The notes beneath the pieces were generated by a model. It did no database searches and was not told where the DNA came from. It saw only the letters and a list, made by a program, of their open reading frames with translations. A stretch of 6,760 nt of DNA from positions 1 through 6,760 of the forward strand of contig JAAZLA010000042.1 of NCBI GenBank assembly GCA_012799545.1, in the 5' to 3' direction. Position numbers and translations under genes: made by a program. Positions within the stretch are counted from its first letter, which is position 1. Every line of letters starts with the position of its first letter. This document shows, piece by piece, positions 1 through 5,134 of this stretch. The DNA is from Treponema sp. (GTDB taxonomy: Bacteria; Spirochaetota; Spirochaetia; Treponematales; Treponemataceae).

Positions 1-623
1 AAAACATTTCTACAAAAAATATAGTCAAATTGTTTTTCAAACGCTAAGTCATCCATGAGGTTTAAGTTTTTTATAAAAATATGTTTTCGCAAATCATTTT
101 TTACTCTAACAAAACCCGTCCTCGTTTCAATAAAATATCTTTTTCTTTGTTTTTCACTTACCTTTGAAAGCCGACTTTCGCCATATTCTCCCTCATTAAA
201 ATGCTTTAGAACGGTTTTATCTAAATCACTTGCGAGAATTTTAAAGTCTTTTATACCCCTGTCCAACAAGGTCATTGCGATACTGTAGGCTTCTTCCCCC
301 GTTGAAGAAGCCGCAGACCAAATAGCGATGTTTGTTTTTTTTGTTTCTACAACATCTTTAAGTACAAAATCAAAATGATCTTCTTCCCGAAAGAAAAATG
401 TATGATTTGTCGTAAAATATTTTGCAATGATAATCTTTGCTGCAGAAAAATCTTTTTTTAAAAATAAAAAAAAGTCATCGGCATTTTCATATTTTTCATT
501 TAATAGCAGTTTTGAGAGTTTTGGAACGATATTTCCCGCTTTTAAATCTGAAACATGAATGCCGAATTCTTCAAAGAGAAGATTCCTCATCGCTTCAATG
601 TGTTTCGTTTGTATATTGTGCAC
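1..623 (-). CDS. cheR: CheR, MCP glutamate methyltransferase (3' end cut by window)
   Basis: CheR uses S-adenosylmethionine to methylate glutamates on chemoreceptor cytoplasmic helices, the adaptation arm of chemotaxis opposed by CheB. About 207 codons are visible. In order: a small helical N-terminal domain (about residues 1-75); TTNHTFFFRE (about 76-85), the family's N-T-x-F-F-R-E signature; IWSAASSTGEEAYSIAM, the SAM-binding loop, close to the WSAxxSTGEEPYSIA consensus; ILASDLDKTVL, whose acidic residue contacts SAM; a beta-subdomain containing GFVRV; and FDYIFCRNVF, reached as the window ends. CheRs are usually about 270-290 aa, so roughly 70-80 residues lie beyond base 1. The start chosen is GTG at 621-623 because GAGG stands just upstream and the N-terminal helix is then complete; the next in-frame ATG (588-590) has no ribosome site. 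It lies 14 bases after cheW, so it is co-transcribed. Start codon is moderately sure, identity very sure. Confidence 0.95.
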   Translation of the reverse strand, partial: MHNIQTKHIEAMRNLLFEEFGIHVSDLKAGNIVPKLSKLLLNEKYENADDFFLFLKKDFSAAKIIIAKYFTTNHTFFFREEDHFDFVLKDVVETKKTNIAIWSAASSTGEEAYSIAMTLLDRGIKDFKILASDLDKTVLKHFNEGEYGESRLSKVSEKQRKRYFIETRTGFVRVKNDLRKHIFIKNLNLMDDLAFEKQFDYIFCRNV

Positions 624-626
624 AGT

Positions 627-632
627 ACCTCA
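627..632 (-). promoter_or_regulatory. Ribosome binding site deciding the cheR GTG start
   Basis: On the minus strand TGAGGT lies three bases before GTG at 621-623 (GAGG to GTG is four bases). The spacing is short but it is the only purine-rich site near the beginning of the CheR frame, and it favours GTG over the ATG eleven codons downstream. It lies inside the 14-base cheW-cheR gap, so translation of the two genes may be coupled. Confidence 0.6.
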
Positions 633-637
633 GGTGT

Positions 638-1132
638 TTAGGATGCGACTGTTTCCTTCATTAAAGAAAGTTCATCGGAGTTCAAAATTTTGAGAACATC
701 GAGGATAATTTTTATGCCATCTTCGGTGTTTGCTATGCCGCGAATGTATTCCGCCTTTATGCGAGCATTGAGATATGAAATCTTGGAAATATTGTCTTCT
801 GTTATATTGATAACTTCCAAAATGCGGTCAACAATAATTCCCATAAGCATGCCTTCCCCAGAAAAGCTTACTTCCACAATTATAATCCCTGTTTGCTTTG
901 TATACGGAATTTCTTCTAGACCAAATTTTAAGCGCAAGTCTATAATGGGTATAATTTGTCCGCGTAAGTTTATAACGCCTTTTATAAAATTGTCCGTTTT
1001 TGGCAGTGGAGTAATAGTAGTCATTCCCAACAATTCTTTTACTTTCAAAATATCGATACAATAATTTTCATTATCAATAACGAAACTCAAATAACGTTCA
1101 CCGACGGACATTTTTTTTCTTGTATTTTCCAT
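638..1132 (-). CDS. cheW: CheW, chemotaxis coupling protein
   Basis: CheW is the cytoplasmic adaptor that bridges receptor hairpin tips and the P5 domain of CheA in chemosensory arrays. The 164-residue product is a single CheW domain of normal length. RYLSFVIDNENYCIDILKVKEL (about 13-34, interrupted quote avoided: RYLSF, then YCIDILKVKE) is the first beta-barrel half. IKGVINLRGQIIPIIDLRLKF follows, with N55-L56-R57-G58 holding the conserved receptor/CheA-contact arginine. Then come GIIVDRILEVINI (about 98-110) and YIRGIANTEDGIKIILDV (about 129-146), matching the usual YIxGIA-x-x-x-G-x-x-IILD ending. The start is ATG at 1130-1132 because GGAGG sits five bases upstream; a TTG four codons further up overlaps that site and is rejected. 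An ATG at codon 8 is a possible second start. It lies 65 bases after cheY and 14 before cheR. Confidence 0.96.
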   Translation of the reverse strand: MENTRKKMSVGERYLSFVIDNENYCIDILKVKELLGMTTITPLPKTDNFIKGVINLRGQIIPIIDLRLKFGLEEIPYTKQTGIIIVEVSFSGEGMLMGIIVDRILEVINITEDNISKISYLNARIKAEYIRGIANTEDGIKIILDVLKILNSDELSLMKETVAS

Positions 1133-1137
1133 TGTTT

Positions 1138-1142
1138 CCTCC
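1138..1142 (-). promoter_or_regulatory. Ribosome binding site deciding the cheW ATG start
   Basis: A perfect GGAGG on the minus strand is followed by AAACA and then ATG at 1130-1132. It fixes the cheW start: the TTG at 1142-1144, which would add four residues, overlaps the GGAGG and has no site of its own. Confidence 0.85.
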
Positions 1143-1152
1143 AAAAGCCTAT

Positions 1153-1170
1153 GAAAATGAATTCATATTC
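1153..1170. repeat. Near-perfect 18-base palindrome upstream of cheW
   Basis: Plus strand GAAAATGAATTCATATTC: eight of nine base pairs are self-complementary about the central GAATTC, with one A/A mismatch (1156 and 1167). There is no loop, so it would act as a DNA dyad (a protein-binding site) rather than an RNA hairpin. It lies in the cheY-cheW gap, 21 bases upstream of the cheW start codon. A+T-rich DNA makes such palindromes by chance fairly often, so function is uncertain. Confidence 0.4.
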
Positions 1171-1182
1171 TGTTTATTTTTT

Positions 1183-1201
1183 CTAGTAAAAAGTTTACTA
1201 G
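1183..1201 (-). repeat. Perfect inverted repeat across the cheY stop codon
   Basis: CTAGTAAA / TTTACTAG arms of 8 bases flank a 3-base loop, with no mismatches. The cheY stop codon TAG (1198-1200) lies inside one arm. In the cheY-to-cheW transcript the hairpin is followed by an A-rich rather than a U-rich run, so it does not look like an intrinsic terminator. It may affect mRNA processing, stability or the relative output of the genes on either side. Confidence 0.55.
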
Positions 1202-1560
1202 CCAATTAAGTGCTTTACTACTTCTTGTAATTTATCTGCTTCGACAGGTTTTACAACCCAGCCATTTGCGCCTGATTTTTTTGCTCTGTCCCGAAATTCA
1301 TCTTTTGTCTCAGTTGTGAGCATTATTATAGGTGTTTTTGTATGTTCAGGGAGTTTTCGTATCTCTTCAAGAAGCGTCAACCCATCCATATTTGGCATAT
1401 TTACGTCGAGTAAAAAGAGTGAAATAGGATTTTCTCCCGGAATTACTTTCAGGGCATTTACACCGTCGTCTGCTTCACAGACTTCATAGCTTCCTATAAG
1501 TGCATTTTTTATAACATTTCGGATTGTCGAAGAATCATCTACAATCATTATTTTTTTCAT
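1198..1560 (-). CDS. cheY: CheY-type single-domain response regulator
   Basis: CheY is the diffusible output of the pathway: it takes phosphate from CheA and binds the flagellar switch. The 120-residue product is one receiver domain with nothing added. The acidic pocket is D8-D9 (IMIVDDSS), the phosphoacceptor is D52 (LLDVNMPNMDG), the switch residue is T82 in IIMLTTE, and the conserved lysine is K104 in WVVKPVEADK. The position matching Tyr106 of E. coli CheY is W101, a conservative aromatic change also common in stand-alone receivers. ATG at 1558-1560 has GGAGG six bases upstream (1567-1571). It follows the MCP-like gene after 31 bases. As the only receiver in view it is the natural partner of the neighbouring CheA; because it has no output domain, whether it acts on the motor or as a phosphate sink cannot be told from sequence. 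Confidence 0.94.
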   Translation of the reverse strand: MKKIMIVDDSSTIRNVIKNALIGSYEVCEADDGVNALKVIPGENPISLFLLDVNMPNMDGLTLLEEIRKLPEHTKTPIIMLTTETKDEFRDRAKKSGANGWVVKPVEADKLQEVVKHLIG

Positions 1561-1591
1561 ACAGTTCCTCCAAACAAGTATTTTCTATACA

Positions 1592-2881
1592 TTAAAATAA
1601 TTCAATTGCCTTTGTGGTCATACCTAAGTCAATTTTTGCATCAGGTGCAACCTTTGAAATAGCTTTTTTTAAAGCCTCTAGCTCTCTCTCTGTTGTAAGC
1701 CTTGTGCGCACTTTTTTTGAAACCTGTTTTGCTTGCTCATTTAATGTAAGCTGGTCAGACAACAAGGGTTTCGCATTTGGAAGTGTATCATACACGGTAC
1801 TTATATCTTTTGAGATATCTTGTATAACTGTTTCCATGTTACCAACTTCTTGGCTCGTAATTTCATGCAATTGTACAACAGGTGCAATTTTATCCATAGA
1901 GTGTGAAAGAGAGTTGATTACTTCATTTACACTATCGAAGAGATCGGCAAAGTTATTAAAATATCCCTTGAGAACTTCAATAAAACTTGATAAACCGCTT
2001 TGTCGCTCTGTGAGTACCTCATACATGCCTTCTGTGTTTCCTTTGATTGTTCTTCGGATTGTGTCAAAGACTCCTTGCGTATCTTTTAAGGTATCCCAAA
2101 TTTGAGACAAATGAGTATCGGTCAATGCGGAAAGATCTTTTATTTCATTTGCAATAACGCGAAATCCACTTCCAGCCTTTCCTGCACGTGCAGCTTCTAT
2201 AGAAGCATTAAAAGATAAAATACGGATTTTTTCTGAAACCTCTGTAATTGCTTTTGCTATAGTACCAATTTTGGTGTTTACAACCTGTAAATCAATAATG
2301 TTTTCTTCAACGTTTCCAAAAACCTCACGAATACTTGTATCGAGCATTTGCATATCGGCTTGTATGTTAGAACACTCTGAAGAGACGCGATTGAGCATCT
2401 TGTGGTTTTTTACCTCGTCTTCGTATTGGCTTACATGGTGTAGAAAGGAGGATATGTCTTTTTTTATTTTAAATAATTCATCGGAAAGCGGCTCTGTTGT
2501 TGCACTTAAGTTTTTGGAAATAGAAGTACAGAGTTCCTTGAATATAGGTGAAAAAATATGAGAGCGCAGGGCAAGCTCATGAATTTCCTTGCAAGATTCT
2601 TCTTCCATTTTAATGTGAGAGCTGACCTCTTCTTTGAGTTCGAGGATTTTGAGCTCTTCAAGACTACAGTCGGCTTGATGACTTATTTCGGGTTCAATCT
2701 TTTCTATGTCGTTTTTCTTTGCAAGAAAAAAATATAAAAATTGTGGTAGGATGATAGCAATGGCAAGTATTCCTGCCATAAATCCAAGTGGTATATTTAC
2801 GGGAAGAAATATAAGTGCTATTGAGAACAAGCTACTCAGTAAGGCTAAAAGTAGGGGTGCTATTTTTTTATTATCTTTCAT
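1592..2881 (-). CDS. Membrane-anchored MCP-like signalling protein without sensor domain
   Basis: This 429-residue protein has two adjacent membrane helices (about 7-26 and 30-53) joined by a three-residue PVN turn. Lysines on both flanks predict both ends in the cytoplasm and essentially nothing outside. The rest is a long helical region with an MCP signalling core: RILSFNASIEAARAGKAG (220-237) followed by GFRVIANEIKDLS, clearly homologous to the receptor hairpin tip. There is no HAMP domain and no consensus methylation Glu pair. Aligned to E. coli Tsr by eye, the residues matching F373 and N376 are E217 and R220, so contacts that receptors use for trimers and CheA/CheW may differ; E229 and R232 are kept. 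A later stretch, IAPVVQLHEITSQEV (332-346), resembles the LQFHDITRQQ motif of short MCP-like proteins. Its ATG overlaps the cheA stop (ATGA, 2878-2881), with TGAGG upstream, so it is translated with CheA. It may be an array scaffold, an internal-signal receptor or a modulator of CheA. It ends AIELF. The family call is firm, the role unknown. Confidence 0.85.
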   Translation of the reverse strand: MKDNKKIAPLLLALLSSLFSIALIFLPVNIPLGFMAGILAIAIILPQFLYFFLAKKNDIEKIEPEISHQADCSLEELKILELKEEVSSHIKMEEESCKEIHELALRSHIFSPIFKELCTSISKNLSATTEPLSDELFKIKKDISSFLHHVSQYEDEVKNHKMLNRVSSECSNIQADMQMLDTSIREVFGNVEENIIDLQVVNTKIGTIAKAITEVSEKIRILSFNASIEAARAGKAGSGFRVIANEIKDLSALTDTHLSQIWDTLKDTQGVFDTIRRTIKGNTEGMYEVLTERQSGLSSFIEVLKGYFNNFADLFDSVNEVINSLSHSMDKIAPVVQLHEITSQEVGNMETVIQDISKDISTVYDTLPNAKPLLSDQLTLNEQAKQVSKKVRTRLTTERELEALKKAISKVAPDAKIDLGMTTKAIELF

Positions 2882-5082
2882 ACTACCTCAACTGATTTTT
2901 CTGTGCTTTCTTCTATTCCGAGCTGTATAAATTGGTCTACATCGAGGACGAGCCCAATTGTTCCGCCCGCTAAAACAGTGCCAGAGCTAATGCCTTTCAT
3001 GTCTCGAAAGCGAGCTCCGAGCGATTTTATAACAATCTCATTCTTGGACAATACTTCATCAGAGACGATTGCGTATTTTTCACGGTTGCTACTTTCAACG
3101 ATGGTTGCTATTTCGCCTTTTTCTGCTTCTTTTATGTCAAAAACAGATGCAAGGCTAATCATGGGTATAACTTCGTCTCGCAGATTGAGAACTTGTGTAC
3201 CACTTCGAACGGTATTTACCATTTCTGGTTTTATTTTTATTGATTCCATAATTACCGCAATTGGTATGATAAATAAATTTTTCCCCGTGCGAATGATCAT
3301 TCCATCTATGATGGCTGTGCTTAGTGGAAATACCATGTCGAAGGTTGTGCCTTTCCCAGGTTCACTGTAGGTGTCTATTCTACCCTTTGATTTAATAACA
3401 GCTTCTTTTATAATGTCCATGCCAACGCCTCTTCCAGAAAGCAAGTCAGCTTGTTTTTTTGTAGAAAATCCAGGTAAATAGATAAGGTTGTAGATAGCGG
3501 TATCTGTCATGGACTCGATAGCGTCTTCGCTTATGAGTTCTTTTTCGACCGCTTTTGTAATGATGTCTTCTTTGTTTAAACCCTTTCCGTCATCACTTAC
3601 GGATATAACGATATTATTTCCGCGTCTTTCTGCAGCGATGGTAAGCTCTCCCATTGCAGGCTTCCCAGCTTCCAGCCTCTCTGCTTCGCTTTCTATTCCA
3701 TGGTCAAGGGAATTTCGAATAAGGTGCATGAGAGGCTCTTCCAAAGACTCAATGAGCTGCCTGTCTATTTCTAAATCATCTCCTATAAAATGAGCATGCA
3801 CTTGTTTATTTAGCTTTAAGGATATGTCCCGTATAATTCGTTTCACGGTAATAAATAATACCTTTACACTTTCTGTGCGCAGTTGCATGCTTGAGTGTTG
3901 TAGGGTGCGAGATATTTTTTTTACTTCAGAAAGCCCAGCAATATCTCCTTGGATTTGTCCAAGTGAAATAAGGAGTTCTCCAATCATATCGACGAGGTAG
4001 TTTACCTTTGATGCACGCACCTTGATTATAGGATCACCCTTGTCGATTTTTTTTGCCTGTTCCTGATCGCTATATCCTTCTTGTTTTTCATCTGTTTGGA
4101 GACTTTGCTTTTGCTGTATTAAAATTTCATCTACTTCTTTTTTGTCAACGTATTTATTTTCAACTGCAATTTCTCCAAAACGTGTTTTAAATCCGCTGAT
4201 TGCTTGTTGTTTGAGAATTTCTTGCTCTTCAGTTTCAGATATGAGCCCCTTTTGTATCATTATAGAGCCAATTGTCGGTCGTGTTTCATTTGTGAAGTTG
4301 TTTAAACTTGCGACATAGCTATCTATAATTGTAGGGTTTTCAATGTTGATTTGGTTATCTTCTATTTGTTGGAGCATGTTTTTTGCATAATCTAAACCAC
4401 GTAAGAGTAAATCTACAACTTGGGTTGTAACAGAAATTTTTTCCGAGCGAAGGAGGTCGAGAAGATTTTCGATATTGTGTGTGAGTGAACCAAGAGTCGT
4501 CAGTTTTAAAAATCCACATTCACCTTTTATAGTGTGAAAGATTCTAAACAGCTCTTTTATAAAATCTAAATTTCCCATATCTTCGTCGAGTAAAAGAAGA
4601 AGCTCTTCAACGCGAGATAATCGGTCTTTTGCATCTGAGACAAAACCTGCTAAATGTTCCGACTGTATAATCGATTCTGCCTTGCTCAGTTTGCTTGCAC
4701 CCGAAATCTTTTCTTTTTCATCATTGTTACAGGCTTTTTTTTGGGGGTTTATCGATTGCACCCAGTCTGCAACTCGTTTTTTCTTCCAGTCGGGAAATTC
4801 TTTCTTTGCTTCTAGAGCCTCATTCGCTTCAATAAAATAATCTACTCCCGTGGACGCGATGCGCACAAAATCGGAATTGCTTTCTTTAAATTCTTTTTCT
4901 ATAAGTAGGACTAAGCTTTGACTAATACAATGAATAATAGGCTTGCCCTCACATTCTTTTGAAAGTTCCTGTGCTTTTACACTTATGTCAGTTAAGCCGA
5001 TGAGGTCCCCTGAGTCAAAATGCAAAAGTAAGTCGCTCAACTCATATACTACTTCTTCAATCTTCTTTGTTTTTTTTGCCAT
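2878..5082 (-). CDS. cheA: CheA, chemotaxis histidine kinase with MshEN-like insert
   Basis: CheA is the receptor-controlled kinase that phosphorylates CheY. The 734-residue protein shows, in order: an unrecognised, mostly helical region (1-130); P1/HPt (about 140-245) with the phosphorylated H183 in FHTIKGECGFL; two 24-residue MshEN-type repeats (270-293 and 301-324) where the P2 docking domain would be; a charged linker; P3 dimerisation helices (about 350-420); P4 ATPase with N-box HLIRNSLDHG (N457), G1 DDGKG (497-501), F-box LPGFSTKK (F539) and G2 GRGVGMD (550-556); and P5, the CheW-like domain (about 586-725, starting PLSTAIIDGM). All catalytic boxes look intact. No P2 is seen, so CheY probably docks elsewhere. 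ATG at 5080-5082 has a weak AAGGA about 12 bases upstream; the 52-base gap after the receptor gene holds no visible terminator or promoter. The stop overlaps the next gene by four bases. It is longer than the 654-residue E. coli CheA because of the N-terminal region and insert. Confidence 0.97.
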   Translation of the reverse strand: MAKKTKKIEEVVYELSDLLLHFDSGDLIGLTDISVKAQELSKECEGKPIIHCISQSLVLLIEKEFKESNSDFVRIASTGVDYFIEANEALEAKKEFPDWKKKRVADWVQSINPQKKACNNDEKEKISGASKLSKAESIIQSEHLAGFVSDAKDRLSRVEELLLLLDEDMGNLDFIKELFRIFHTIKGECGFLKLTTLGSLTHNIENLLDLLRSEKISVTTQVVDLLLRGLDYAKNMLQQIEDNQINIENPTIIDSYVASLNNFTNETRPTIGSIMIQKGLISETEEQEILKQQAISGFKTRFGEIAVENKYVDKKEVDEILIQQKQSLQTDEKQEGYSDQEQAKKIDKGDPIIKVRASKVNYLVDMIGELLISLGQIQGDIAGLSEVKKISRTLQHSSMQLRTESVKVLFITVKRIIRDISLKLNKQVHAHFIGDDLEIDRQLIESLEEPLMHLIRNSLDHGIESEAERLEAGKPAMGELTIAAERRGNNIVISVSDDGKGLNKEDIITKAVEKELISEDAIESMTDTAIYNLIYLPGFSTKKQADLLSGRGVGMDIIKEAVIKSKGRIDTYSEPGKGTTFDMVFPLSTAIIDGMIIRTGKNLFIIPIAVIMESIKIKPEMVNTVRSGTQVLNLRDEVIPMISLASVFDIKEAEKGEIATIVESSNREKYAIVSDEVLSKNEIVIKSLGARFRDMKGISSGTVLAGGTIGLVLDVDQFIQLGIEESTEKSVEVV

Positions 5083-5134
5083 CTATTTTCTACGTCCTTT
5101 TAGTGTTTTGCTCGATATGTAAATCTTGCTTTTT

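Noticed and set aside
55..288. Plus-strand open frame of 77 codons
   Set aside because: It lies wholly antisense to cheR, whose minus-strand frame has clear CheR motifs; the plus-strand product has no recognisable feature.
828..1061. Minus-strand frame of 77 codons inside cheW
   Set aside because: An out-of-frame overlap of the well-supported cheW gene, with no motifs.
1133..1144. TTG start adding four residues to CheW
   Set aside because: The TTG overlaps the GGAGG that serves the ATG at 1130-1132 and has no ribosome site of its own.
1183..1201. Intrinsic terminator after cheY
   Set aside because: The stem is A/T-rich and is followed by A residues in the transcript, not a U tract; on the plus strand no T run follows it either.
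1614..2105. Plus-strand open frame of 163 codons
   Set aside because: It is antisense to the MCP-like gene and is explained by the coding bias of that gene; Cys/Ser-rich translation with no domain or ribosome site.
1592..2881. CheX, CheC or CheZ phosphatase in the slot between cheA and cheY
   Set aside because: The product has two membrane helices and an EAARAG-type MCP core, and lacks the E-x-x-N phosphatase motif expected for CheC/CheX.
2903..3370. Plus-strand open frame of 155 codons
   Set aside because: It is antisense to the CheA P4/P5 coding region, where catalytic motifs on the minus strand are unambiguous.
5083..5134. Promoter or terminator between the receptor gene and cheA
   Set aside because: A TTTACA-like hexamer is present but no acceptable -10 lies at the right distance, and no stem-loop is visible.
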